From contig NC_081815.1 in the NCBI RefSeq assembly GCF_030704535.1, positions 1,379,001 through 1,443,000 on the forward strand: DNA of 64,000 nt. Direction: 5' to 3'. The notes beneath the pieces were generated by a model, which worked only from the letters and a program-made list of their open reading frames with translations, ran no database searches and was not told the DNA's origin. Positions 24,561 to 37,686 of the stretch are shown here, piece after piece. This DNA is from Vitis vinifera. Its lineage: Eukaryota > Streptophyta > Magnoliopsida > Vitales > Vitaceae. Within the stretch, counting starts at the first letter, position 1. Each line of letters begins with the position of its first letter. A program made the translations under genes and the position numbers.

Positions 24561-26640
24561 CTTTCAGAGCGTTTTATTTTTATTTATTTTCTGTTTCTAT
24601 TTATTATTATTTATTTTTCTTGTGGGGTTGTTGGATTTGGAACGTTTGCTTCAGTGTAGGCCTAGCTTCCGTAACAGTAGAAGCTGATTGGGCCGCCGCT
24701 TCAAAAGTCAACCAAACTGTGGGTTTGACCTCATTTTTTCGGTTTTTGTTCTTTTTTTTCCAAGATCGACTTGAGGACGGCAAAGAGGGTTTTTTTTTTT
24801 TCCCAAACAAATGGCTTTTTTTTTTAAATTTAATTATAAAATTTGAATATATAATTTACAGCCGAAACCTCTTACCAAACCAAATTTTAATATTATATTA
24901 AATTATCAATTTTTAAAAATTTTGAACTTAAAAGATTTGGGTTTTATATGTCTATCACGTTACTCACATAAATAATATAAAATATAAATATAAATATTAT
25001 TTTTAGTTAAATAAATATATTATTATTATTTTTAATAATGACTCTAATTTTCATTAATTCTCTTTAATCATTTTATTATTTGATCTTCCAAATCATGACA
25101 GTTTTTAATAGTAGGAAAAAAATAATTTGAAGACACCAAATATTTTAATATTTGTAGTACTTAGTTAGATGAGGTAGCACTTCATTTACAAAAGTTGGGT
25201 CATAGTATATGGGTATAATTGGTTGGAACCCCAATAATAATTAGTCAATGGATTCTTCCCCACCAAACAGGATAAGACTTTTCTCATCAATTTTTTTTTT
25301 TTTTTTAACTTATCTATTAATTTATTTTCTTTTGGAATTTCTCATCCTACAAATTATTTATCTACTAATTTTAAATAATTATCATAAAAATTGTTTTTGA
25401 AAAACAATTTTTAAAAACAACTTTGTATTGTTTGAAATAATCAAATCAAATTTTGTATATTAATTCAAATACGTTTTTTAACTTATTCTCCATAAAAATA
25501 GTGTGCTCTTATATGTAATATACAAACATTTTTTTAAATAATTTTTATATTTTCAATTAAGAATACTTAAAAAAAAAACTTAAATTTGTAAAGTAATATT
25601 TGAATATTTAATTAAAAATTCATAAGTATAAATAAGTTCTTGGAAACCGAGAATCAATATTTTTTTTTAAAACAGTTTATAAAAAAATGGTTTTTAAAAA
25701 CAATTATCAATTATTTAAAGAAATAAAATTCAATTTATAAAATCCAAATATGAAACTAATTTTTTCTCCTTGGTAATAAATTCTTCACCTTATTCCATGT
25801 GATAATAAATTCTTAGTAATTTTTTAATTAAAAATCTGTCAAACATTTTTTTTACTTAAAAAATGAATTTTTATTTTTAAAAAAAAATCATATTTGGGAT
25901 GCCCCAAGAGTAAAATATTTCTCACCTTTTTAAAATAAAATACTAATAGATTATTTAAGTACTTTTATTTTTAGAATAATTAAAAATATAATACTAAATA
26001 TTATTAAGTCATATCTCAAAATTTTAAATTACATATCTTTTATGTCCCATGTCATATCTTGGTAGGCAATTTTTTTTTAAAATATCCTTAATTAAATATA
26101 AAAACTAAAAATAAAAGCCAAATCATATTTGTTGTCGCTCAAATCTCAATCTAACTTAAGAATCAGTTAATCATAACTTATCTCAATTGGATTATCTTTC
26201 AATCCGATTAATTCAAGAACCAAATATAGTATAAAATTTTCATTATACTAAACTTGAGTGGTTGGAACCTTTGTGTTGGTGTAACCCAAATTAAATTGAA
26301 ATTAATTATGGATTGTTTTGAGTTTAGTACCAAAATTTGAAATTGTTTGTGGATTAGTTTTGAGGAAAGGTGGGGTGATGATTCTCTCTATCTATCTGGA
26401 CCTAATAAAAAATAAAAAATGAGAGACATATGGGTGAATATGAGTAACCCTTCGCCATTACTCCCTGTCCATTTGGGCCATATCACCCACATCCCTTCTT
26501 GGACCGCCACGTCCAAAGTCACCCAACATTCGGACATTGTGCTGCGTCACAGACCCGTCTGCTACTTCGCTTCTCCACAGCGCTTTTTCCTTTCTCGGTT
26601 GTTCTCGGCCTTCCCCCAAGCCTTGTCTCTGATTTTCAGG
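24561..26640. other. Shared upstream region of the divergent L18a-like and CFIm25 genes
   Basis: The two genes diverge from here, so both promoters should lie within this 2 kb. From 24800 to 26380 it is AT-rich with no gene. The last 220 bases are open in frame with CFIm25 and are discussed as a possible leader or N-terminal extension. Confidence 0.5.
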
Positions 26641-28952
26641 ATGAATTATGAAATGGGTTCATCTGCAGATGGTGATCGGAGCAGCAGCGGTGACAGTAGT
26701 AATCATGTTCTGGACATTTACCCTCTCAGTTGTTACTACTTTGGTTCTAAAGACCCCCTTCTCCTCAAGGAGGAAACCTTGGCTGATCGAATTCTCAGAA
26801 TGAAATCCAAGTCTCTTTCTCTTCATTATTTAGTGGGCCATTGTTTTTTTTTTTGTTTGTTATTATGGGGGTTTTTGAATTTTTTGTTTTTTCTCTGTTC
26901 TTGTCCAGCTATTCTAGATATGGGTCGAGGACTTGTGTGGTGGCAGTTATTCTGGTTAGCTCTCTGCTTTTTCTCTTTATTTTCTCGACGGATTTTGTGT
27001 TTGATTGGGTATGGTGTCGATACCCTATCGATCGATTATTTCTTATAATTCTTGACTGATGATTGAAATGCTTGATGATTGATGATTAGCTGCACATCTA
27101 GTGTCTAGATGTTGATATTTGTGAAGATGTCACTTTGTATTAAAATAGTTGTTCTTTCGTGGGCGTGGGTTTTGAATACAAAGGTTGATTACTAGGTTTA
27201 CTGGTAATTGTGGGTCGAAAGCATAGTATGGGGGTTTGAGCAGTCTAGGAGTGACTTAGTTAATCCCAAAAACTCCCTCATAGATAAATATGCTGTGTAG
27301 GGGTGAGCTTGGAGTTTGTTGTTTGGGCATGGGAAGACCAGTGCTTATAGAACTAAATTGGAGGGTGGTCTAGAGAAGCTTATTATGAACTGTTTTGCTG
27401 GGAGGGTCATGCCAATATAGGATTAAGCTGATAAGGTGTAAGAACATAGACCACATCTCATGTAGGTCATCTTAGTAACTGTGGTATGGGACAAGCTAGT
27501 GGGACTTCAAATCATTTTAGGAATTCACCATACATTTGAGTTAAGGCCTAATCATTGTTCCCTTTGTTGATGCCACTTATCGAGGCAGTTCCTCTTGGCT
27601 TCTCTGTAGTCTTTTTCACAGTTCGTACAAGAGATGTGTGAAAGAATGATTGCATCAGATATCTAGTAATAATTTTAAATTATATATATCCAAACCTTTG
27701 AAGGTTCAGAATTATTCCATAAAAAACAAGCCAGGGTTCTTCAAGTCTCTATTGTCCATGGAAAGGGTAACTAGAGTTCCCATCTTATGACTTACCTGGA
27801 GATTCGTTATTGGTTGTTTTTATCTTCTGATATTGTTCTACTACAAAGCTTGATATTGGCAACTTCTTTCCTGTTGAATAAGAGATTATTGCTTATGATA
27901 CTATATTGAAAGGTTGTATGGTTGCTAACTCAGGTTGAGTTGTTCAAGCATCCTCATTTGTTGCTATTGCAAGTGAAAAATTCCTTCTTTAAGCTTCCTG
28001 GTGGTCGCTTAAGACCAGGTGAATCAGGTAAGTTACCATCCTAATTAGATATTCTAGAAACTTGAAATTCAGAAAGCTAATTTTTCTGGCCGGGAAATTA
28101 TTTACTATTCAGAGATAAATGGATTGAAACGTAAGTTATCACGCAAACTTTCTGTCAATGAAGATGGAGATGGATCTGACTGGGAGGTATGCAAGTGTTT
28201 GCTATTGCATTTCGATTGCTGTTTTCTCATTGTGAGCTATAGAGATGCACTTATTCTTGATGTTTAGGTAGGAGAATGTCTTGGGATGTGGTGGAGGCCT
28301 GACTTTGAAACATTGTTGTATCCATATTTACCACCTAATGTAAAAAATCCTAAGGTAATTGATCTGCTCAAGCTGCTTCCTTTTAGTTCTGGTGGCATAA
28401 ATAGTTGATTTTGTTTGCTTGTCTCATTGTTTAGGAATGTACAAAACTCTTTCTTGTAAAGTTACCACCAAGTCGGAAGTTCATCGTACCAAAAAACCTA
28501 AAATTGCTTGCAATTCCATTGTGCCAGCTCCATGAAAATGACAAGGTACAGAAATTCATTGAGATGGCTGTTTAGATGATCCATGGAGATTAAATCACGC
28601 CATTATGTTTGCATGGGATTTTTCATGAGGCTATTGTGTGCCTGATTCATGACATTTGTTTGAAATATGGGAATTTCAGGATTTTAATTAATGACATCGT
28701 TTCTATTTTATTTGGTAATCATGATGCTGTATCCATATTGCTTGCATAACTTGTGTGCTAAAATGCTATTTAAGATGCAATGGACTGATTCAATTTCCTT
28801 AAAATCCAAATATCCATAAGAGTTTAGTGGAATAATTGCCACAATGAGTTTTGATACGTATAAGTTGTTGCATTTTGTAGACATATGGACCGATAATAGC
28901 AGGAGTCCCGCAGCTGCTGTCTAAATTTTCCTTCAACATCATTGATTCTTGA
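26641..28952 (+). CDS. CFIm25 (Nudix-type pre-mRNA cleavage factor Im 25 kDa subunit), 7 exons, 217 aa
   Basis: Exons are 26641-26810, 26909-26954, 27934-28027, 28113-28186, 28268-28354, 28435-28545 and 28881-28952; phases close throughout. The protein shows the CFIm25 pattern: a YPLSCYYFGSKD N-terminal block, KLPGGRLRPGES (the degenerate Nudix box), GECLGMWWRPDFETLLYPYL, ECTKLFLVKLPPSR, PLCQLHENDKTYGPII and the end LLSKFSFNIIDS. In this family the Nudix fold binds UGUA in pre-mRNA and steers poly(A) site choice with the CFIm59/68 subunits; it lacks hydrolase activity. The start MNYEMGSS is chosen because homologues begin near it. The frame stays open upstream to 26419. The exon 1 donor (AA|GTCTCT) is weak but is the only one giving the conserved KSNY. 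Confidence 0.93.
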
Positions 28953-31495
28953 AGTAGATTTTTCAACAGGGATAAGGTAAATATATAGGAGCCAGATGGA
29001 GTCATGTGTTTCTGGAAGGTTTTTATATTAAAGAGCATTTGATTCTAATGAACTGGAGACCCATGTAAACACTATAGCTTTCACAGGTAGTAGTGGTGAT
29101 GAAATTGTAATATTGAGAACAAAGATATAACTGTTAGTTTCATACTTGAATGTGAATCTTTTATTTGAATGCTTCAATGCTTAGCTAATGTGAATACCAT
29201 TTAAACGTTATAACCGATTCTCTCTCTCTCTCTCTTTTTTTTTTTTTCCTTCCTTTCAGTTATTGATGGATAAAATTTTGGACAATGTGTTTACACTTAA
29301 TTGTACACTCTTAGAGACAAGGTCTTTGGAAAGAGAACATGTATTCTGGAATCATCACTTATTATCTTATTTTTGTTAAATGCTGATATGGTGGAAAGGC
29401 TATCTTCTCTCAATAACACCCCACAGGATACTGGTAGTTTGGTCCTTGAGACGGAAAAATCCTTGTTCGCCTACTTTGCAATGATGAATAAAACCATCCA
29501 GGAAACTCACTTTGCAATTGTCAATTAATACCATCCATGTAAAGGCAGGTGGCAAGTAAGTGATGGCCCTTTTTATATGTAAACTAAATGTGAACAATCA
29601 GCAATCTCAATGACTAAGTGGACGGGCAGTGATTGTTGAAAATTTGACAGTATGATGGCAAAGAGATTTATCTTATCCAAGCATTGAAATTTATTTCAAC
29701 AGCATCACTTAATCATCATCTCCTTGGTTTTTCTTCAGTTTAATCCTATATTTGGGAATAACAAGATTATATTTCATAGGGAGAGTGTCCACTTGAGGTT
29801 ATAGGTTTCACAATTTTTTCCTCATTTCTTCATGGTGTCTTCTCTTCTGTTTATAGCATTTTCCTCCAGGTTACAATTTTTTGAACCAAGTTTATGAGAA
29901 TTATGTGAATGGCTTCTGTGGTGGTATCTGCATTTGTCTAATGGACTAGATGTGCTTATTCACCTGACTGTTGCTTCTATTTGTTGCTACAATTTTTGTG
30001 AATCCAATACTTAAATCTTTTTTATAATTTTAAATGGTTCCCTTTCATACTGACAATCTCTGCAACTGCAAAGATTAGTCATGTTTATCATCTGGTGTCA
30101 AAAATGAAGTTATGATGTTGCTGATTTTTGTTTGGGCACCTGGGCTTTGGTTTATGCCTGTTTGTTTCTGGTTACACTGAGATGTTGGTGAGAGTTCTTG
30201 TTGAATTCTAGTTTCAAACTCTAACAACAGGTGCCATTCGAATGTGAAGGAGCTGAGGAATTGCAGTTTCATGGTTGCAGGTATGTTCAATTCTTCTCTC
30301 TCTTGTTGTGGTTGTCGTTGTCATGTGTTGGAGAAATGGCCATAAATGTGTCTTACAACCAAACACTCTCCCTTCCCCAATCCCCTCCATTCCCTGGTCT
30401 ATTCATTCAATTGGATTTCAATTGTATGGTTCCAAATTTCCAATAGTCTGAAAAAGAAAGAGAACTCTTAACTTGTTTTAGGAAAAAGGGTGAACCATGC
30501 TGTGCCAAAGTATATATTTTTCTTGGATTGGGTTTTGATCATCTCATTTGAAAATCAATTGGTGTCCGTTAAGGGTCGTTCAAACCTTTCAAGACGTTTA
30601 ATAACAGCAAACCTTGCAATCCTGTTTTAAGACCTTTTATGCATTGTTGCATCCCAATATAATGTACTGTGAAATCCCACTCATGACCCTTGGCTTTTAT
30701 GCTTTGATACTAGTTGGATCGAGTTTTGATCACCATATCCAAAAACTAATTGGTATCTAGTAAGGGTAGGTCAAACCTTTTCTGATATTCAACATTATAC
30801 CTCATGAGCTTATTCTAAGACCCATCATTTGGTGAATCATACTATGTTTAAAAACGACATGATTGCAACCCAACAATTTCCTCCCATGCAAACAGCCAGT
30901 GTTCTTCTTCCTGTCCCATCATCCTTGCTAATATTCCAAATCCACCTTCCCTGTGGGTTATCTATATTGACTTCTGCTTTCACAGGTTCATGCCAGTATC
31001 TAATGGGTGTCCTAATCCTAATCCAACTGTTGCTCATTTCCTCCATCCTTATAAGATGCACTTAGATACTGGATTTTAAAGGACATGTCCTTTCGGAAAG
31101 ATGTGGTTGTGACTTGTAAGACTGGCAGTGGTGGGACCTGGAAGTTGACACCGACCATGGTAATGGGTTGGCCAATAGGGATAATGGGGACCTGGTTGTG
31201 GTGGACGGCGGCCGCCCCCCTGGTGATGAGTGTCCATGGTAGTGGACAGTGGTAGGCATTGGGCATGAAAGTAGTTATGGTGGTGGGTTGATGCTACTTG
31301 GGGGTGTTTGTATGATTGTGTTTAAAATTTTAAACATTGGAAGCTTACGGCTCTTTATAAGGATGGCTCATCCTACTTCCATAATAAGCACATGGTAACA
31401 AATGGTTATCTTGACAAGGATGACATTCAGTATAAATGAGTCTTATTTGTTTTTTAAAAATTGGTTTCTATCAACTACCAAACAGTATAAAAAAA
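28953..31495. other. Spacer after CFIm25
   Basis: The first few hundred bases should be the CFIm25 3' UTR. A two-copy repeat occurs at 30523-30826. Several short frames exist, but none has a family match or coherent splice structure. Confidence 0.45.
30523..30826 (+). repeat. Two-copy tandem repeat, 191-bp period
   Basis: The blocks starting TTGGAT(T/C)G(G/A)GTTTTGATCA at 30523 and 30714 continue with AA(A/C)(C/T)AATTGGT and TAAGGGT(C/A)G(T/G)(T/G)CAAACCTTT, and end near a TTCTAAGACC/TTTTAAGACC block. The copies are moderately diverged. Confidence 0.75.
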
Positions 31496-34121
31496 ATTTT
31501 AAAAACAATTTTCTAGTTTTAAAAATAAAAAACTGTTTTTCAATCACATGCTCATACTCTAAATTTTATCTAATGCTAATTGGTAACCTTTTTTCTTCTA
31601 CAAAGATGGGTCAAACCCATCAAATTATCTCTCTCTCTCCCTCTCACACACACACAATGGGGTGTTGATGTGTGCTTTTTTAAGGATAAAATATTGGTTT
31701 TTACTAATATATCAATAGGTTTAAAATATCTCAAGTTCCCATGTTGAATGGGTTTTGATAAAAAGTATGAATGATATCACACCCAAAAGGAAGACGTATA
31801 TAAGAGGGTAAGAGTTTAATTATTTGCATGGAAGGGAGACGTATATAAGAGGGTAAGACTTAAAAGGTGTTTGTTTTTTTAGTTATTTTTTGCTAAAAAC
31901 AAGTTACTTTAGGACTTTAGGTTGTTTGTTTTTATATTTTTTTTATAATTTATTAAAAAATTTTTATTGAATAGAAAAAATCAAAATATTTGATTTTTTT
32001 TTTCTAAATGGAAAAAATAATATGTTGATTTTTCTTTACTTTTAATGTTTAATAGAAATAAAATATTATAAAAACAAATAACTTAATACTTAATACTATT
32101 AAGTATTAAAGTTCTATTTAGAGTTAAAGTAAAAAACAAACACCACCTTATATTAGAATAACTTGTTACATTTTAACTTCAATCCAAAATTGGAATCAAA
32201 GTCATAATTTTAGAAAGAAAATATCGATATCATAAAGATTTAATTAAGCATATTTTTTTTAATATAAATCAAAATATAAATTTTATAAGAAATAATGTTT
32301 TCTTAACTTCCATACTATTTTTTTTTCAAGTCATATTTTTTTTAATAAAATAAGTTAAAAAAAAGTATAAAGTTCTATTTTGAAATTAAAAAAATGCTTT
32401 TGATTTCTTAAAAATCATTTCAAATAAATTCTAAAAAAATTGATTAGTTTTTTAATAAAGTCAGTCAAACAAGTATAAAATTTCTCAATGAACTTAAAAA
32501 ATGCTTTTAGTCAAGCTTTTTATTTTAAATTATTGTTGATTGACTTCAAGATGAAACATACATTTATCTTTTGATAAGGCTAGAATGTGTTTTTTATTCT
32601 TTGTTAAACTTTATTCTAACTCAAATAATGATGGGATGATGCTTAAGTAAGATTTTTTTAATTAATTAAATAGTTTTATTTATTGATTTAAAGAAGCCTT
32701 GGTGGATAGTTTGAAAATGATTTTAAACAAGGTTGTCATTTGAAAACGTTTTGTTATATAAAATCTCGATGTTTAGTAAATTTTGAAAATCACTATTAAA
32801 AATTAAAAGAATTATTTGAAATAATTTTTAGGTGAACGGGTTATGTTTGTCTCGTGTCAAAACCTAGGTATCTACCATATAACTTAACAGAAACTTGACA
32901 TGAATAGTAATAGTGTCAAAAATATAAACTCAAATATTATTTAATTATTAAACAGGTAACACATCATGTAATATATTTAATAATTGAGTCCTCCTATTTA
33001 ATAATCGGATCGAGTTAGGTTTTGTGTTTGTTTATACAATTAATGTCTTATCCAAATATGTTTATGATAAAATTATATATTTATTTAAAAATAAGTTAAA
33101 TGATTTAAAATTATAATCAGGTTAATAATGAGATGAGTTAATTCAGATCAAATTTGTGTTATGCAAATTGACAAAAAAAATTACCTATTTATTAAACGAG
33201 CAGATTGACATGAATTTGACTCAAACTCGTATATATACAACCCAAACCTGCAAAAGGCATATTGGGTTTATGTTGTATTGGCAAATGGTATTAAACTTTG
33301 TCATCCCCTGTAAAATATATTATGAAGAATATAATTAAAATATTTCTTTTAATTTATTTCCAAATATTTATTGATTATAATAAAAATATTATTAATAAAT
33401 AAGATAGATAAACATGTAGAGTGATTATGGAAAGTGTTTCTAACATTTTTAATATTTAAAGAATGAAAATTTTAAAGTGTTATAAATATTAGAAACACTT
33501 TTTAGAGTTACCAATGTACTCTTAATCTTAAACATTTTCATACCCAAAATCAAAATGAATTGGAATGGTAGTTGGCCACTAAATGTATGTGGGCCTCTCC
33601 ATTGAAAGCTTGAGAATGGTATCACCCATCACGTCCTACCTCTTCACGATATTATTTATGACTTAGTATTTTTTTTTTATAAAACAAAAAAACAAAAACA
33701 AAAAATCCAATTTTCATATACGGTAAGATTAAAAGGGATAAAATTAAGAATAATAAAGTTTGATATAATTGATCAATATTACTCGAATCTAACACATTTT
33801 TTATAATTTTAACTCCAACATAATCGAATTTAAATTAAATTCATGTAGATCTGTTTAATAAATAATACAAATTTGATTATTTTAATTTATTAAATAAATA
33901 AATAAATTAAATTATAAATATATTTGATTGTTACAAAATTTATATAAGATTTAACTTAATTTGATTATTAAATGAGTTGATAATTATAAAATATTTAAAA
34001 TTATTTTTTATTATATTATTATTTATATTGGGTTTGGATTTACCCACAAATTGCCACGTAAAATTTTTATAAGAGGATGAAATAGGAAGGAACGAAGGAG
34101 GTTACGAAGGTAGCAAGAAAG
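31496..34121 (+). repeat. 2.6 kb tandem duplication, copy A
   Basis: The sequence from 31496 (ATTTTAAAAACAATTTTCTA) is repeated, nearly base for base, from 34122. Copy A retains a candidate MITE with both ends (about 31861-32150) and a short CT/CA tract. It has a segment near 33190-33255 that is missing from copy B. No protein-coding gene is recognised. Confidence 0.93.
31861..32150 (+). mobile_element. Candidate MITE with imperfect terminal inverted repeats
   Basis: The left end AAGGTGTTTGTTTTTTTAGT and the right end, reverse-complemented, TAAGGTGGTGTTTGTTTTTT are similar inverted repeats enclosing about 290 bp of AT-rich DNA with no ORF. A target-site duplication was not clear. Superfamily is unassigned (hAT-like ends are possible). 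Confidence 0.5.
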
Positions 34122-34270
34122 ATTTTAAAAACAATTTTCTAGTTTTAAAAATAAAAAACTGTTTTTCAATCACATGCTCATACTCTAAATTTTATCTAAT
34201 GCTAATTGGTAACCTTTTTTCTTCTACAAAGATGCGTCAAACCCATCAAATTATCCCACTCTCTCCCTCT

Positions 34271-34334
<64 letters not shown>
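34271..34334 (+). repeat. (CA)n(TA)n microsatellite
   Basis: About 8 CA units are followed by about 24 TA units. The matching place in copy A (about 31645) has only a short CA run and no TA expansion. Confidence 0.95.
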
Positions 34335-34338
<4 letters not shown>

Positions 34339-34471
34339 TATTTTTTTTATATAAAAGAAAAAGAATAAAATATCTCAAGTTCCCATGTTGAATGGGTTTT
34401 GATAAAAAGTATGAATGATATCACACCCAATTAGTTGCATGGAAGGGAGACGTATATGAGAGGTAAGACTT

Positions 34472-34720
34472 AAAAGTTACTCTAAGACTTTATGTTGTTT
34501 GTTTTTATATTTTTTTCATCATTTATTATAAATTTTTTATTAAATAAAAAAAATCAAAATATTTGATTTTTTTTTTAAATTGAAAAAGTAATATGTTGAT
34601 TTTTCTTTACTTTTAATGTTTAATAAAAATAAAATATTATAAAAATAAATAATCTAATACTTAATACTATTAAGTATTAAAGTTCTATTTAGAGTTAAGT
34701 AAAAAACAAACACCACCTTA
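34472..34720 (+). mobile_element. Candidate MITE in copy B, left end deleted
   Basis: The right end and body match the copy A element (31861-32150). The first roughly 40 bases are missing: AAAAG joins directly to TTACTCTAAG, as expected from a short-homology deletion. Confidence 0.5.
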
Positions 34721-36611
34721 ATTTAGAATAACTTGTTACTTTTTAACTTCAATCAAAGTTGGAATCAAAGTCATAATTTTAGAAGAAAAATATCGATATC
34801 ATAAAGATTTAATTAAACATATTTTTTTTTAATATAAATCAAAATAGAACTTTTATAAGAAATAATGTTTTCTTAACTTCCATACTATTTTTTTTTCAAG
34901 TCATATTTTCTTTAATAAAATAAGTTAAAAAAAGTATAAAGTTCTATTTTGAAATTAAAAAAAAATGCTTTTGATTTCTTAAAAATCATTTCAAATAAGT
35001 TCTCAAAAAAATTGATAAGTTTTTTAATAAAGTCAGTCAAACAAGTATAAAAATTCTCAATGAACTTAAAAAATGCTTTTAGTCAAGCTTTTTATTTTAA
35101 ATTATTGTTGATTGACTTCAAGATGAAACATACATTTATCTTTTGATAAGGCTAGAATGTGTTTTTTATTCTTTGTTAAACTTTATTCTAACTCAAATAA
35201 TGATGGGATGATGCTTAAGTAAGATTTTTTTAATTAATTAAATAGTTTTATTTATTGATTTAAAGAAGCCTTGGTGGATAGTTTGAAAATGATTTTAAAC
35301 AAGGTTGTCATTTGAAAACGTTTTGGTATATAAAATCTCGATATTTAGTAAATTTTGAAAATTACTATTAAAAATTAAAAGAATTATTTGAAATAATTTT
35401 TAGATGAACAGGTTATGTTTGTCTCATGTCAAAACCTAGGTATCTACCATATAACTTAATCGAAACTTGACATGAATAGTAATGGTGTCAAAAATATAAA
35501 CTCAAATATTATTTAATTATTAAGCAGGTAACATATCATGTAACTTATTTAATAATTGAGTCCTCCTATTTAATAATCGGATTGAGTTAGGTTTTGTGTT
35601 TGTTTATATAATTAATGTCTTAGCCAAATATGTTTATGATAAAATTATCTATTTATTTAAAAATAATTTTAAAATAAGTTAAATGATTTAAAATTATAAT
35701 TAGATTAATAATGAGATTATTAAATGAGTCAATTTGGGTCAAATTCGTATTATGCAAGTTGACAAAAAAATTACCTATTTATCAAAAAGCATATTAGGTT
35801 TTTGTTGTATTGGCAAATGGTATTAAACTTTGTCATCTCTTATAAAATATATTATGAAGAATATAATTAAAATATTTCTTTTAATTTATTTCCAAATATT
35901 TATTGATTGTAATAAAAATATTATTAATAAATAAGATAGATAAACATGTTTTAGAGTGATTATGAAAAATGTTTCTAACATTTTTAATATTTAAAAAATA
36001 AAAATTTTGAAGTGTTATAAATATTGGAAACACTTATCTTAAACATTTTCATACCCAAAATCAAAATGAATTGGAATGGTAGTTGGCCACTAAATGTATG
36101 TGGGCCTCTCCTTTGAAAGCTTGAGAATGGTATCACCTATCACGTCCTACCTCTTCACAATATTATTTATGACTTAGTATTTTTTTTTATAAACAAAAAA
36201 AACAAAAACAAAAATCCAAATTTCATATACGTGAAATTAAGCATGATAAAGTTTGATATGATTTATCAATATTATTCGAATCCAACACACTTTTTATAAT
36301 TTTAACTCCAGCATAATCAGATTTAAATCAAATTCATGTAGATCTGTTTAATAAATAATACAAATTTGATTATTTTAATTTATATTTGACTTATTTTAAT
36401 TTATTAAATAAATGAATTAATTAAATTATAAATATATTTGGTTGTTACAAAATTTATATAAGATTTAATTCAATTTGGTTATTAAATGAGTTGATAATTA
36501 TAAAATATTTTAAATTATTTTTTATATTGGGTTTGGATTTACCCACAAATTGCCACGTAAAATTTTTATAAGAGGATGAAATAGGAAGGAACGAAGGTAG
36601 TAAGAAAGATT

Positions 36612-37686
36612 CAAGAAGTTGTGAGGAAGGAATGATGCCGGAAAGAAAAATAGAAAGTCTTTTCAAGTCTTGAATCAACTCATTGGAATTTGGATGGTCG
36701 TCCGATTCCCCTTTTTAATTTTCCACTCACGTGCTCCTTTTTCTTACACACACCCCATAAGCAGACAAATTTGTCAAATTCCATTACCAATCACAATTTT
36801 CTTATATTTAATTTTTTTTTTACGAATAATTATTACAATATTATATAAAGGAAAAGTCCAATCAAATGCTACTTTAGTGTGTGAAATGGGCTATAATATT
36901 AATAATTGTAAGCGTGACAATGACATTGTGTCTAACTAGGAAGACATGTGTGATAAAGACACTCGACAACTAGGAAAATAATTAAAGTTTTATTTTATTT
37001 TTACTTCAATTACTTAGCTTTAGCAAAAAAGAAAAAATCAAATTTTAATGCCAACTTGGCATTTGATAAGTTACAAGCGTGAAACACATGGAATTCTTTT
37101 AATTAGTGAAAAAAAAATATATTTGACAAAATTTTAAAAATAATATATATTTTAAAGTTGAGGTATTTACAATTATTTAAAAAAAATATATTTTAAATAA
37201 TAGTTGAAATATAAAGAAAATATAATTCATTTAGAAAGAAAAAGTTAAATTCTTAGAACATAATTTTGTTTATGAAAATGATTGAAAACATTTTCTTGAA
37301 AGGGTTTTAAAAAATCTTGCCAAAAAGGGTCTAGATTTTCATATTTTCTAGTCCACCAAACAATAATTTTTTCTAAAATAGGAAAAAAAAAAGAGGGTAG
37401 AAACTAGAAAGTAGCCGGTAGATGTGTTTTCAAATCAACAAAGCAGGATGTGTTTTTGAAAGTAAAAAAAGAGAGGAGTGAAAGTGGAGGAGGAAAAGTA
37501 AACGACGAGGCATGGGTCTTCTTCCTCCTCATTTCTGAAACGCTGACTGGTCTTCTCTTTCACCCACCAAACTTCTTGTATTGGTATTTATAAATTGCAA
37601 TGCATTAATGTCATAAATCTGAATGTAAATTTATCCAAACCCTAGAGAGGATTGCTTGGTTTCTCAAGACTTTGGAGTTTGGAATC
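36612..37686. other. MKK2 upstream region
   Basis: AT-rich sequence to about 37400, then a mixed-composition proximal promoter. An AAACCCTA telo-box lies at about 37637-37645, just before the start codon. No other gene is seen. Confidence 0.45.

Larger units (their letters stand above)
34122..36611 (+). repeat. 2.6 kb tandem duplication, copy B
   Basis: Direct copy of 31496-34121, about 2.49 kb long. Differences from copy A are a (CA)n(TA)n expansion at 34271-34334, loss of the left end of the MITE near 34472, loss of about 65 bp near 35785 and a short insertion near 35660. The unit ends with AGAAAGATT at about 36603-36611 and is followed by unique sequence. Confidence 0.93.

Noticed and set aside
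30231-30290. Exon-like segment bounded by CAG and GCAG|GTATG after CFIm25
   Set aside because: The CFIm25 coding sequence is already complete at 28952, and the short peptide matches nothing known. It could be a 3' UTR feature but cannot be supported.
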